The notes: a model not told the origin generated them from the sequence alone. A stretch of DNA of 63,460 nucleotides from Methylacidiphilales bacterium (GCA_021272315.1 JAJSLI010000035.1:1-63460), one strand, 5' to 3'; shown: positions 17,504 to 26,164, numbered from the stretch's first letter. Numbers and translations are program-made.

Positions 17504-18121
17504 TTATTGTTCTCGTGCGTCAAAGGAAAATGATTTGAGAAGGGCGGCCTGCATCTTTTCCGCGATAAGTTTTTGCCCGGCAACATTGGGATGCATGCCG
17601 TCAGCTTGTAAAAGCTCCTCCTGGGTTTCCTCTCCTTGCATGAGATCGGGCAGCAGAGGCACCCGGCATGCATCGGCAACATTTTTAAAAATTTCCTCGC
17701 CCCCGATATTCAGGGGAATTCGTATCCCACAAAGCATGACGGGAACGCCGTGACTCCTGCATTCCAGGACGGCGCTTTTCAAATTGGCTTCCACCTCGCT
17801 GGGCGCGACTCCCTGGAGAATATCGTTGGCTCCGAGCGCGATGACCACCAGGCGTGGAGTTCCTCCGCCATCAAAATAGGCTTGCAGCCGCCGCAAGCCA
17901 TCCGCCGTCTTGCTGCCCGAGACCCCAAGATTGAGCATGGTCATTCCTTCAATTTTGATCAACGCGGGATAGGCCTGCTCCGGTTCCAGCCCATAGCCTG
18001 CGGTGATGCTGTCTCCAAGAAAGACAATGGTTCCGCTTCGGATCGAAACTTTCCGGCTGCACCCCGAAAGCATAAAGACCGCCAGGGCGGCACTCATGAT
18101 GAGAAGAAGAATCCAGCGCAT
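17504..18121 (-). CDS. SGNH/GDSL hydrolase lipoprotein (TesA/arylesterase type)
   Basis: A 205-residue esterase or lysophospholipase. The N-terminus MRWILLLIMSAALAVFMLSGC is a lipoprotein signal with lipobox LSGC, so the mature enzyme is probably anchored to an envelope membrane. Catalytic blocks: GDSITAGYG (block I Ser), GVSGSKTADG (block II Gly), LGANDILQG (block III Asn), and DGMHPNVAGQ near the end (block V Asp and His). This matches TesA-type multifunctional esterases. Substrate is not defined. Confidence 0.92.
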   Translation of the reverse strand: MRWILLLIMSAALAVFMLSGCSRKVSIRSGTIVFLGDSITAGYGLEPEQAYPALIKIEGMTMLNLGVSGSKTADGLRRLQAYFDGGGTPRLVVIALGANDILQGVAPSEVEANLKSAVLECRSHGVPVMLCGIRIPLNIGGEEIFKNVADACRVPLLPDLMQGEETQEELLQADGMHPNVAGQKLIAEKMQAALLKSFSFDAREQ

Positions 18122-18192
18122 ATCAACACCCTGAGACGAGGGAAAGTTACCCTTTTAGAACCCCGTCATCCCGAGCTTGTCGAGGGATCAGT

Positions 18193-18393
18193 TCAGTTTG
18201 CCTTCGCTCTGAAACGAACTTTCGGCATGGGGCCGGGCACACCATCGCCAAAATGGCAATGCACGGCGTCTTTGACCATCTCGCGCAACTCGGCGAGGGT
18301 GTCGCCCTCGGTGACGATGCCGTGACCCAGCGCGGTGGCCACATAGCCGCCATCCACCTCGTCTTGCTGCACCTCGAAGATGATTTCGCTCAT
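18193..18393 (-). CDS. HicB-like small protein
   Basis: A 66-residue protein resembling the HicB N-terminal RNase-H-like fold: IIFEVQQDEVDGGYVATALGHGIVTEGDTLAELREMVKDAV. It lacks the C-terminal DNA-binding domain of full antitoxins, and no HicA toxin frame is beside it, so this is probably one of the free-standing HicB-like proteins that databases sometimes mislabel as 2-oxoisovalerate dehydrogenase. Just downstream (18159-18190) is a TCATCCCGAGCTTGTCGAGG sequence of the kind found as dispersed intergenic repeats. Confidence 0.8.
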   Translation of the reverse strand: MSEIIFEVQQDEVDGGYVATALGHGIVTEGDTLAELREMVKDAVHCHFGDGVPGPMPKVRFRAKAN

Positions 18394-18520
18394 GAGGACA
18401 GTTTAGCGGGTTACTGCGGTTGGAGCAAGTCGCCCGGAGGGAAGGCTCCGTCGTTCGGCTCACAACGCGCCCTTGGCTAATGATGAGATAGGTTCTAGAT
18501 TGGCAGAGTCTTTCACCCCC

Positions 18521-19186
18521 ATGTCCTCCGATTTCCCATCCCCGCACCAGATCGCCGCGCTGCGGCACGAGTACATGCGCCGCGGGCTCGACGAGTCGGA
18601 ACTGGATCGCGACCCGTTCCGGCAGTTCGCGCGCTGGTTCAAGGAGGCGCTTGACTGCCCGGCGATTGTCGAGCCGAACGCGATGGTACTCTCGACCGTT
18701 TTGCCCGAGGGCGGGGTGCGGGGCCGTTTCGTGCTGTTGAAAGGATTCGACGCGGAGGGCTTCGTTTTCTTCACGAATTACCAAAGCGCGAAAGGACGCG
18801 ACCTGGAGCATGATCCGCGCGCGGCGTTGACCTTCGGCTGGATCGCGCTGGAGCGGCAGGTCTGCATCGAGGGCGCGGTGAGCAAGACATCGCGCGAAGC
18901 GGTGGAGGCTTATTTCGCCTCGCGTCCGCGCGGAAGCCGGCTCGGCGCGTGGGCATCCGACCAGAGCCGGGTGATCGCGGGGCGGGAAGTCCTTGAAACC
19001 CGGTTGACGGAAGCGGAGGCCCGGTTTCCGGGGGACACGCCGGTGCCGCCGCCGCCGGACTGGGGCGGTTATCTCCTGCGCCCGGAGCGGATCGAGTTTT
19101 GGCAGGGCCGGATCAACCGGCTGCACGACCGGTTCCGTTACCGGCGGGAGGGAACGGCCTGGATCATCGAGCAGCTGGCACCCTGA
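18521..19186 (+). CDS. pdxH: Pyridoxamine 5'-phosphate oxidase
   Basis: A 221-residue FMN enzyme that oxidises pyridoxine- or pyridoxamine-5'-phosphate to PLP, the last step of de novo and salvage vitamin B6 synthesis. Landmarks: MVLSTVLPEGGVRGRFVLLKG (FMN and substrate), FFTNYQSAKGRDLE, ALTFGW, LERQVCIEGAVSK, the SRLGAWASDQS segment and the C-terminal signature EFWQGRINRLHDRFRYRR..W...LAP. The start at ATG 18521 excludes a 16-residue extension. The next gene begins one base after its stop. Confidence 0.97.
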   Translation: MSSDFPSPHQIAALRHEYMRRGLDESELDRDPFRQFARWFKEALDCPAIVEPNAMVLSTVLPEGGVRGRFVLLKGFDAEGFVFFTNYQSAKGRDLEHDPRAALTFGWIALERQVCIEGAVSKTSREAVEAYFASRPRGSRLGAWASDQSRVIAGREVLETRLTEAEARFPGDTPVPPPPDWGGYLLRPERIEFWQGRINRLHDRFRYRREGTAWIIEQLAP

Positions 19187-19187
19187 C

Positions 19188-19643
19188 GTGAACATTCCGC
19201 GCAAGACAAAGAGGCCCCCGGGCCGGGAGGAAGCGCTGACGGAAGTGCGCGCAATTTATCGCGAACTGGAAAACCGGCCCGTCGAGCGGGCGTGCCTGCG
19301 GCGAACGGAGTGTTGCCAGTTCAAGCTGACCGGGCGGACGCCGCAGTTGACCCGGGGCGAGGCGGCGTTGGCGGCGCGGGCGCTGCGGGCATCGGGGCGA
19401 AAGACGCTGCCGGAGCGCGACGACGGCGCCTGTCCGCTGTTGCGCGCGGATGGAGTGTGCCTGATTTACCAGGACCGGCCCTTCGGATGCCGGACCCATT
19501 TTTGCGCGGCGGCGGGCGGCCCGTACGCCCGGGCCGAGGTGCTCGATTTGATCCGGCGACTGGAGGCGGTGGACGCGCGGCTGGGCGGCGACGGCCCCCG
19601 GGCGTTGCCGGCGGCGATGAGGGACGAGTTGCGCGGTTTATGA
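19188..19643 (+). CDS. YkgJ-family cysteine cluster protein
   Basis: A 151-residue protein that begins with GTG one base after the pdxH stop, so it is almost certainly co-translated with pdxH. The cysteine pattern is typical of the YkgJ (CxxCx(n)CxxC-type) metal or iron-sulfur cluster family: CLRRTECCQFKL, CPLLRADGVCLIYQDRPFGCRTHFC. Function of the family is unknown. High GC and Arg-rich composition match the neighbours. The exact start is uncertain because no ATG is available near the N-terminus. Confidence 0.85.
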   Translation: MNIPRKTKRPPGREEALTEVRAIYRELENRPVERACLRRTECCQFKLTGRTPQLTRGEAALAARALRASGRKTLPERDDGACPLLRADGVCLIYQDRPFGCRTHFCAAAGGPYARAEVLDLIRRLEAVDARLGGDGPRALPAAMRDELRGL

Positions 19644-19662
19644 ACTGAATTTCAGACGGAAT

Positions 19663-19836
19663 TAATACGATTAACAGGATTGGAAGGCAGGCGGGTTTTT
19701 AGACAGGAGAAACATGAGTGACATGAGGAAAACTTGCCTTGTCGCAGGGCTGTTTTTCATGTTCCTCCGGTCAAATTCTTTCCCAAAATCTTTTTAATCT
19801 TATTAATCCTGTCCAAAAACTGCCTTCCTGCCGCAT
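19663..19836. repeat. Diverged inverted repeat in the intergenic region
   Basis: TTAATACGATTAACAGGATT followed by GGAAGGCAG on the left (about 19660-19690) is mirrored by AATCTTATTAATCCTGTCC and CTGCCTTCC on the right (about 19794-19832). Such ATTAACAGGATTA sequences are widespread extragenic repeats. The arms could fold into a long imperfect hairpin between the convergent YkgJ and GYF/TPR genes and may act as a terminator for both. Confidence 0.45.
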
Positions 19837-22800
19837 TTAAGGCGACGGCGGGGCATCGAGCGAGACGCCGAGGGTGCGCAGTTCGGCCTTGGCGAGGATG
19901 TATTCGCAGTAGTCCTTGTCCCCGGTGGCGAGGCATTTGTGGAAATAGTCGATGGCGGTGTTTTTATCGCCGGAGAGGAGCCGTTTCACGCCGGCGAAAT
20001 ACCAGACTTCGCAGTGCTGGCCCTGGTCGAGTTTGATGTCGGACGATTCCGCGGCGGTGATGAGATCGTTCTCGGTGATCTGGCCGAGGAGGAAGAACGC
20101 GATCTTGGAGGCGAGATCGTCGCTCAGGGCGTTCCAGTTTTTGCTCAACGCGTCGGAGAGGTCCTGGTTCGCGGTCACGCGCTGGTCCTGGCGGGTGCGG
20201 ATGATCCAGAGGTAGAGATGCGCGTAGTCGACGTAATGGAGGTAGTTGGCGTCGGTGCTTTTCGTGGCGGGATTGCAGAATAGTTCAAGATCGGCGACGG
20301 CGCCGTCGAGGTTGCCCTTGGCCTGCTTGGCCACCCCGCGGTTGTAGTAGGCCTGGAGATTCTTCGGGTCGAGTTCAAGGGCCTGGTTGTAGTCGGCGAT
20401 GGCTTGATCGAGGCCATCGCGCTGTTCCTCGAGCAGGCCGCGGTTGTAGTAGGCCAGCGCGATGGTCGGGTCGAGTTGGATCGCGCGCCCGTAATCGCCG
20501 ACGGCGCTGTCGAGATCGTTCTTGGCCTGCTGGGCGAGGCCGCGGTGGTAATAGGCGGCCGCCATCTTGGGATTAATCTCAAGGGCTTGGGTGTAATCGG
20601 CAATGGCGCCGTCGTAGTCGCTCTCCTGCATTTTCGCGTCGCCCCGGTTGTAATAGGCCGGGGCGAGCTTGGGATTGAGGACAAGGGCCTGGTTGAAATC
20701 GGCGACCGCGCCGTCGAGGTCCGGTTGCTTTTGCTGCAGCTTGATCAGGCCGCGATTGTAATAGGCGGCGACGATGTGCGGTTTGATCTGCAGGGCCAGG
20801 TTGTAATCGGCGAGAGCTTCGTCGAAGTCGCCCTTGGACTGGCGGATGAAGGCGCGGTTGGTGTAGGCGTCGGCGTTTTGCGGATCGATCTCGATGGCCT
20901 GGGTGAAATCGGACAGGGCGTCCTCGTCGTCCTTCGTCTCCTGTTCCGCGAGACCGCGGTGGTAGTAGGCGGAGGAATAGCGCGGATCGAGACTGAGCGC
21001 CTGGGTGAAATCGCGGATCGCGCCGTTGTAATCCATTTTGTCCAGCCGGACCATGCCGCGGTCGGTGTAGCCCTCGGCGTCCTTCGGCTCGATCTCGGGG
21101 GCCGGGGGTGGAGGCGCTGCGGGCGCCGCCTGCGCGCTCTGGAGTTCCACAACCGGGGACTTCCAAAAGGAGAGAAGGTGGGAGACGTAGAAATAATAGA
21201 TCACGGCAAGAAAAACCGCTCCGATAAAAAGGCAGAGAAGCGTCACCAAAACGGGATGCGCGCCGGCGCGACGCTTTTTCGGCGGGGCGGAGTCGGGGGG
21301 CAGGGTCTCCTCGGCCGGAGCCGCCTTTTGTGCGGGAGCTGCGGGCTGCGGAAGAGGTTTTTCGTCCGTTTTCGAGGGAAGCTTTTTGAATGCGGGCGCG
21401 GTCTTGACGGGGCCGCTTTCAGTTAAACCGGGACCGGCTTCGGGTCCGCTTTTTTTGGTTTCAGTTGGTGCGACGGCAGCAGACGCGGGTTTGATCTCGG
21501 ACGGCGGCGGGGAAATCGTGGACGACGGTGTCGGTTCGGCGGGAGCTTTGGCTTGTGCCGGCTCGGGGCTGGGCGGAGACGCTTCGACCGGCGCTGGCGC
21601 TGGCGGTTTTGTGAGGGCCTTGGTTTGTGCCAGTTCGGGAACGCGCGGAGGCGCTTCGACCGGAGCGGGCGGCGGTGGTTCAGCGGGAGCCTTGGCTTGT
21701 GTCGGTTCGGGTTCGGGCGGAGGCGCCTCGACCGGAGCGGGCGGTGGAGGTGCAGCGGGGGCCTTGGCTTGTATCGGTTCGGGTTGGGGTGGAGGCGCCT
21801 CGACCGGCGCGGGCGGTGGAGGTGCAGCGGGGGCCTTGGTCTGCGCCGGTTCGGGTTCGGGCGGAGGCGCTTCGACCGGGGCGGGCGGCGTTGGTGCAGC
21901 GGGGGCCTTGGTCTGCGCCGGTTCGAGGCTGGGCGGAGGCGTTTCGACGATGTCCGGCTTCTCGGAAATTTCCGGAGCAGGCAGGAACAGGGGCGCGGAC
22001 GAGGCGGGTTCATTTTCCGGCGGAGTTTCCGCGGCGGTACGGCGGGGCGGCACGAAGGAGAGGGGCTGCGAGCGGGCGGCTGAGATCGGCGGCGGCGGGG
22101 GCTGCGGCGGCGGGTGTTTCGGTTTTGGAGGAGCCGGCGGCTTGGGCGCTCGGGCGACGGTTTCTTCCGGCGTAGGAATCGGAGATTTGAACGCGGGCTC
22201 GCCGACGTGATCTTCAGCCGGTCCGGCGGCTATCCCGGATGTGGGCCGGGCAATCGATTCAGGTGGTGCGGCCGGCGCCGGGACGGCGGGCGGAAATGGA
22301 GCAGGCGGACGCTTGAAAGGTACAGCCACGGTGGCCGTGAGCGAAATGGCGCGGCGTCCCTTCTTCGTCTCCGCCTCTTTTTCCTTCGGCTTGATCCTGC
22401 GTTTGACCTCGAGAACGGGAATGAGAGTCGCCGTCGCGGTCGGTGATTGGGTTGGAAGCGCGGAAGTTTTGACCGGCGCGGGCGCAGGCGTTTCGACCTT
22501 GGGTTCGGAAACGGGAGTAGATTCGGGCGGAATTTCCGCCGCGGATTCAGCCACGGGCGCGGGAGTTTCATCCTCGGGTTCGAAAACGGGAGTCGATTCG
22601 GGCGGAGCTTCCGTCGCGGATTCAACCGCGGGCCCGGTGAGCGTTTCGCCGGTCGACTCGGGAACCGGGTCCACCTCGGGCGGGCTTTCGGAACGGGGCT
22701 CGAAGATGGACGTGGTGAACGAATAAGGATCCAGGCTGGGCTCGGTCAGCGGGGCGGAGTCGGGAAGAGGCCCGGCCGTTTCGATCGGTTGCGGCGCGGT

Positions 22801-22980
22801 CTCCTCGGCTCCGGCTGGCGGATGGGCAAGGGCATCCTGCAGCGTGGTCCAATCCGCCTGGCCTTCATGGCGCGCGGGATCGGAAGGCACGACGAGCCCC
22901 TCGGCGAGCAGCTCCTCGACCTTCTTTTGCGTGTAGGGCCCAAATTCGGTGCCCGAAAGCATGATGTGGATTTGCATCAT
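19837..22980 (-). CDS. Giant GYF-domain / Pro-rich / TPR membrane protein
   Basis: 1047 residues in three parts. Residues 1-60 are a GYF_2 domain (IHIMLSGTEFGPYTQKKVEELL...DWTTLQDAL), a fold that binds proline-rich peptides. Residues about 65-590 are Pro/Ala/Glu-rich and disordered, with a block of roughly 24-residue repeats (KAPAAPPPPAPVEAPPPEPE type). One membrane segment lies near 605-630 (VLVTLLCLFIGAVFLAVIYY). About nine TPR units (AYYNRGLAKQAKGDLDGAI type) follow in residues 655-920, then a helical tail. The GYF domain could bind the protein's own Pro-rich linker or a partner. No signal peptide, so the TPR part is probably periplasmic and the GYF part cytoplasmic. Function unknown. Confidence 0.88.
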   Translation of the reverse strand: MMQIHIMLSGTEFGPYTQKKVEELLAEGLVVPSDPARHEGQADWTTLQDALAHPPAGAEETAPQPIETAGPLPDSAPLTEPSLDPYSFTTSIFEPRSESPPEVDPVPESTGETLTGPAVESATEAPPESTPVFEPEDETPAPVAESAAEIPPESTPVSEPKVETPAPAPVKTSALPTQSPTATATLIPVLEVKRRIKPKEKEAETKKGRRAISLTATVAVPFKRPPAPFPPAVPAPAAPPESIARPTSGIAAGPAEDHVGEPAFKSPIPTPEETVARAPKPPAPPKPKHPPPQPPPPPISAARSQPLSFVPPRRTAAETPPENEPASSAPLFLPAPEISEKPDIVETPPPSLEPAQTKAPAAPTPPAPVEAPPPEPEPAQTKAPAAPPPPAPVEAPPPQPEPIQAKAPAAPPPPAPVEAPPPEPEPTQAKAPAEPPPPAPVEAPPRVPELAQTKALTKPPAPAPVEASPPSPEPAQAKAPAEPTPSSTISPPPSEIKPASAAVAPTETKKSGPEAGPGLTESGPVKTAPAFKKLPSKTDEKPLPQPAAPAQKAAPAEETLPPDSAPPKKRRAGAHPVLVTLLCLFIGAVFLAVIYYFYVSHLLSFWKSPVVELQSAQAAPAAPPPPAPEIEPKDAEGYTDRGMVRLDKMDYNGAIRDFTQALSLDPRYSSAYYHRGLAEQETKDDEDALSDFTQAIEIDPQNADAYTNRAFIRQSKGDFDEALADYNLALQIKPHIVAAYYNRGLIKLQQKQPDLDGAVADFNQALVLNPKLAPAYYNRGDAKMQESDYDGAIADYTQALEINPKMAAAYYHRGLAQQAKNDLDSAVGDYGRAIQLDPTIALAYYNRGLLEEQRDGLDQAIADYNQALELDPKNLQAYYNRGVAKQAKGNLDGAVADLELFCNPATKSTDANYLHYVDYAHLYLWIIRTRQDQRVTANQDLSDALSKNWNALSDDLASKIAFFLLGQITENDLITAAESSDIKLDQGQHCEVWYFAGVKRLLSGDKNTAIDYFHKCLATGDKDYCEYILAKAELRTLGVSLDAPPSP
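21560..21930 (-). repeat. 72-bp coding tandem repeats (proline-rich linker)
   Basis: Five to six imperfect 72-bp units inside the GYF/TPR gene, each encoding 24 residues of the form KAPAAPPPPAPVEAPPPEPE plus PAQT. The units differ by a few substitutions (TPP for PPP, QPEP for EPEP, RVPE for PEPE), so the array has expanded and drifted. Length polymorphism between strains is likely. Confidence 0.75.
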
Positions 22981-23177
22981 CGTTTCCTTGACGGGCTAAT
23001 CTGCCATGCGGGGTACACCTTCCCCAGGGTGCAAGTGGATAAGACGCATCGTTTTATTCAGGCCGGTTCCGGCGACATACTGGTCTATTCGCGCCCGCAA
23101 GTCGAGGATGTGACCGCGGGATTCGCAGGGGGGATGGAGAGGGCCGATGGGCCGGGCTGATGTCCGCGGGAATATTT

Positions 23178-23519
23178 TCAGGAACGCGTGGGCGTTTCAC
23201 CTGCACCCCGCATGAGATTGCGGTCCAATTTTTTGACCTGAAAGAGCAGGTACACGCAACCGGCGTTGACCGTGATGCCCACAAAGAAAATGCCGAGGGT
23301 GGTCCATAAATCGGGGATGTTGTCGAGGGCGCGGCTTATCTTTTCCGCGACGAAGAGGCCGACCGTGCCGGCCATGGCAACAAGGATGCAAAGCACGATA
23401 AGGGTCCCGCTGACGAGAAGCATGCGCCCCAATTTTTGCCGGTGAGTCATCGTCGCCCGCGGCGGCGCGTTGAAAAGCTCCAACAGCCAGGCCAGGATGG
23501 AAAAGAAAGGACGCAACAT
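23178..23519 (-). CDS. Small two-pass membrane protein
   Basis: A 113-residue hypothetical protein with membrane segments near 33-56 and 70-95 and a basic C-terminal tail. An N-terminal amphipathic helix (LRPFFSILAWLLELFN) precedes them. I recognise no family. It lies about 200 bp upstream of the GYF/TPR gene on the same strand; the gap holds no gene. Could be an accessory of that envelope protein, but this rests on position alone. Confidence 0.55.
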   Translation of the reverse strand: MLRPFFSILAWLLELFNAPPRATMTHRQKLGRMLLVSGTLIVLCILVAMAGTVGLFVAEKISRALDNIPDLWTTLGIFFVGITVNAGCVYLLFQVKKLDRNLMRGAGETPTRS

Positions 23520-23624
23520 GATCGGTACGAACTGTAAGAGCTTAGCTTATGCCAAGGCGCGGGCGGACGCAAGGCAGGTGGTCTGTGGCCCACGCCGGGA
23601 AAATGGCACCCGTCACCGTTTACT

Positions 23625-23885
23625 CTAAACTTCTGGTGATGGAGCGCCACGCAACAAGCCGTCCACGCTGAGATGCTCGTCAATCGTCGGCCAATAAATA
23701 CCGTAACCGCCGCCGCAGGGTTTCCAATCATTCCGTAGTTCGGCCGTGGCCTTGAACAGGCGGGGAAACCAAAACAAGGGAACGCTGATCGCCCGGCCAT
23801 CGAACAAAGACACCGCCAGGGTGTCAGACGTCACACGCACGTCCTTGACTCGTTCATCCGTTTTTATGGCGGTTAAAGTACTCAT
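23625..23885 (-). CDS. DUF2442 domain protein
   Basis: An 86-residue protein with the DUF2442 pattern: VRVTSDTLAVSLFDGRAISVPLFWFPRL, then a conserved GYGIYWPTIDEHLSVDGLL. DUF2442 genes usually follow a DUF4160 gene, and the pair behaves like a toxin-antitoxin-style module, though activity is not established. Here the DUF4160 partner survives only as a C-terminal fragment overlapping this gene's start. Length is normal for the family. Confidence 0.88.
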   Translation of the reverse strand: MSTLTAIKTDERVKDVRVTSDTLAVSLFDGRAISVPLFWFPRLFKATAELRNDWKPCGGGYGIYWPTIDEHLSVDGLLRGAPSPEV

Positions 23886-23958
23886 TCCACTTGGAAATCA
23901 GGAAACTTTGCTTCTCAACAAGAATATCCCGAATCCGATTCAGTTCACAAGGGCAACC
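23854..23958 (-). pseudogene. C-terminal remnant of a DUF4160 gene
   Basis: Reading the minus strand after an in-frame TGA at 23959-23961, the frame gives GCPCELNRIRDILVEKQSFL and then ISKWNEYFNRHKNG before TGA at 23854. This is the characteristic DUF4160 C-terminus (ExxxIxxIIxxxxxxLxxxWNEYF). The N-terminal half, with the DUF4160 strands and HVH motif, is absent; the adjoining DNA has REP-like sequence instead. The tail overlaps the DUF2442 start by about 30 bp, as in intact pairs. Confidence 0.6.
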
Positions 23959-24154
23959 TCAATGGATCGCGGACCTGACCATCAAGCACGGTCTGGAATC
24001 AACCGTGTGTTCACGGGGCAGACCGCGTGAACCCATTCCCCATGAATGAAAAGATGCTTGGCCGCGTGCCTGTCACCTTTTTCACAGCCCTCAATCGGGA
24101 TCGTGTCGAGCAGGGACCCATGAGCGCTACGCTGCAACCTTCACACATCCGGCA

Positions 24155-24787
24155 TCAACGTTCTGGCGCCGCATTTCCCCGCCGCGACAGGAGCACCAAG
24201 TTGGTCGCTGCCTCCGCATCCCTGAGAAGCGTCTTGCGCGGCGTGCCTATCCGCGCACGCATGGTCAGGCCACGAGCAAAATCCGTGACTTGAATCGCGC
24301 GCACGGCTACCGGAAAGTCAGGCGGGATGTCTCCCGCACGGATCCCGTCCCGGAAACGGCGCTCCACCAGCGCTGCGCCGCCCGCGACCGTTCTCTGCAG
24401 GAACCGCTGAACCTCAGTGTCGTTCACAAGCGGCGCGACGCACACGATGAGACATCCCGGAGCGGACCCTTTCTCGGTCGCACTTTCGACGGCGAACCTC
24501 AGAAAGCCCGCAATCGAGTCGCGAAGACGCTGTGGCGAGAAGAGTGCCTTCGCGGCTAATGCGCCCTTCCGTTCTGCGTACGCTCTAAGGACGCGCAAGA
24601 ATATCGCCCGCTTGTCCCCAAAGACGGCATACAGGCTCGGCCGTCCCACACCCATCCCGGCGACGAGATCGTCAATCGTCACTCCGTCGTAGCCTTTCGA
24701 CCAGAACACCTGGGTCGCCTTTTCCAGCGCCCTCGTCTCGTCGAAGCTGCGCGGTCGTCCAACCGGCCTAGATTTATTGTGAATCAT
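24155..24787 (-). CDS. TetR/AcrR family regulator
   Basis: About 210 residues. The N-terminal helix-turn-helix (ALEKATQVFWSKGYDGVTIDDLVAGMGVGRPSLYAVFGDKRAIFLRVL) is a clear TetR domain. The C-terminal ligand domain contains GCLIVCVAP, as in the AcrR-like C-terminal family. It is divergent from the SDR gene starting 124 bp away, the classical layout of a repressor controlling a neighbouring enzyme. ATG 24787 was chosen; an in-frame start at 24823 would add 12 residues. Confidence 0.93.
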   Translation of the reverse strand: MIHNKSRPVGRPRSFDETRALEKATQVFWSKGYDGVTIDDLVAGMGVGRPSLYAVFGDKRAIFLRVLRAYAERKGALAAKALFSPQRLRDSIAGFLRFAVESATEKGSAPGCLIVCVAPLVNDTEVQRFLQRTVAGGAALVERRFRDGIRAGDIPPDFPVAVRAIQVTDFARGLTMRARIGTPRKTLLRDAEAATNLVLLSRRGNAAPER

Positions 24788-24911
24788 TTGGTTCAAAACT
24801 CCTTGACGCTTGTTATTTATCATACCAATATCTAACCGAATAGTTTGAAATTAGCAAGCTGGCTCTGCCCACGCGGGGCCTCACGACTCAACCTTCACCA
24901 CGGAGACACCC

Positions 24912-25853
24912 ATGACACATTCAATCGCTAACGAAAGTAGCTTAATAACCGGAGCAAATGCTGGGCTTGGGAAAGAGACTGCCCGGCAGTTGGCATTGAA
25001 AAGAGAAACAAAAAAGGTGATTCTTTTTTGCAGAAATCGAGCGAGAGCAGAGGCAGCAAAACAAGACCTTGAAGCGAAAACCGGGAAAAGGGTTTTTGAA
25101 ATTCTTATCGGGGATGTTACGGATGCAAATTCTGTAAGAAGAGCAGTAGAGGAAATAAAGGAACCTATTGATGCAGTAATTTTGAATGCGGGTGGAGTCG
25201 TTGGGAAAACGGCTGCGAAATTGACCCCTTCCGGCATGAATGAATTATCTGCTACAAATATTTTAGGTAATGTAGTTCTAGTGTTGGAATTACTTAAACG
25301 GGACAAGATAAGGAAAACTGTTCTATCAGTCAGTGCGGAAGCTGTTCCAGGAGTAAAGATGCTCGGAGTAAAACCAGTTTCAATGAGGACTTCTTCTGTA
25401 GATGAGTTTGTTGCCGTTCTTGATGGATCATATTTCGGCGATAAGTTCAATGCATTGCAAGCATACGCCTATGTCAAATATGCAGAAACCATGTGGACGT
25501 TATCCATGGCCAGAAAATATCCTCAGCTCAAATTTATTGTTGTGAGCCCAGGGAATACATCAGGAACTCAGGCGCCAAATGCTCTTCCCCTGCCAATGCG
25601 GATTATGTTGAAGTACGTGATGATGCCTATTGTATTCCCATTGATGGGCGAGATGGTGCATACGCTGGAAGTGGGTGCAAAACGCTTTGTCGATGGCATT
25701 TCGGATGAGCAGTATAAAAGTGGCGTTTTTTATGCCAGTAAAGAGGGCAAGTTATCGGGGGACATGGTGGACCAGAGCACTTTTTTTACTGATTTGAAAA
25801 ATACTTCATTTCAAGATAACGCCAACGAGGCAATCCACCATTTCATAAATTAG
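24912..25853 (+). CDS. Short-chain dehydrogenase/reductase, low-GC
   Basis: A 313-residue SDR. Cofactor motif SLITGANAGLGKETARQLA near the N-terminus, a NAGG motif (ILNAGGVVG), a catalytic Ser in SVSAEAV and YxxxK as YAYVK, followed by VVSPGNTSGT. The start has a GGAGACACCC leader. The coding region is far more AT-rich than almost everything around it, and codon use is A/T-ended, suggesting recent acquisition together with the divergent TetR gene. Substrate unknown; TetR/SDR pairs often handle electrophiles or xenobiotics. Confidence 0.92.
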   Translation: MTHSIANESSLITGANAGLGKETARQLALKRETKKVILFCRNRARAEAAKQDLEAKTGKRVFEILIGDVTDANSVRRAVEEIKEPIDAVILNAGGVVGKTAAKLTPSGMNELSATNILGNVVLVLELLKRDKIRKTVLSVSAEAVPGVKMLGVKPVSMRTSSVDEFVAVLDGSYFGDKFNALQAYAYVKYAETMWTLSMARKYPQLKFIVVSPGNTSGTQAPNALPLPMRIMLKYVMMPIVFPLMGEMVHTLEVGAKRFVDGISDEQYKSGVFYASKEGKLSGDMVDQSTFFTDLKNTSFQDNANEAIHHFIN

Positions 25854-25893
25854 GCGTTCGCGAAAACGCGCGAAAACGGGGACACGGGAAAAC

Positions 25894-25912
25894 GGGGACA
25901 GGCATCTTTTCA
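25894..25912 (+). repeat. REP element, left inverted copy
   Basis: GGGGACAGGCATCTTTTCA. The exact reverse complement occurs at 26106-26124. The two copies flank the RAYT remnant in opposite orientation, as REP sequences do around their transposase. A diverged version (GCCTGTCACCTTTTT) is at 24069. Confidence 0.75.
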
Positions 25913-26108
25913 AGCCATTGCTTTAAATGCCCGCTATCGCGCTTATAATCTGGCCTTACCGGCGGAAAAATTGCAGGGTCTTCGCCTATGCGCGCAACGG
26001 GGCCAGCCCCTGGGGGAAGAGCGGTGGGTATCGGAATTAACGCGAGGCGATTTGGCTTCGACCGTTCGCCCGCATGGCAGACCGCGCAAAGTCAAAATAA
26101 CGGAGTGA
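25913..26108 (+). pseudogene. C-terminal remnant of a REP-associated tyrosine transposase (RAYT, Y1_Tnp)
   Basis: The frame beginning near 25905 reads ALNARYRAYNLALPAEKLQG, then LRLCAQRGQPLGEERW, a short helix, and STVRPHGRPRKVKITE before TGA 26106. RxxxxRGxPxGxxxW followed by a terminal RPRGRPRK-like tail is the standard RAYT C-terminus. The catalytic HUH and Tyr region is missing, so it is inactive. Its stop codon falls inside the right-hand REP. The DNA downstream carries the HNH/DUF4262 pair. Confidence 0.7.
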
Positions 26109-26124
26109 AAAGATGCCTGTCCCC
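26106..26124 (-). repeat. REP element, right inverted copy
   Basis: TGAAAAGATGCCTGTCCCC, a 19-base perfect inverted match to 25894-25912. The first three bases form the stop codon of the RAYT remnant. Confidence 0.75.
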
Positions 26125-26164
26125 TTTTTCCAAGCGAGGTGCAACACAAGGGGATAAAGCTCAG

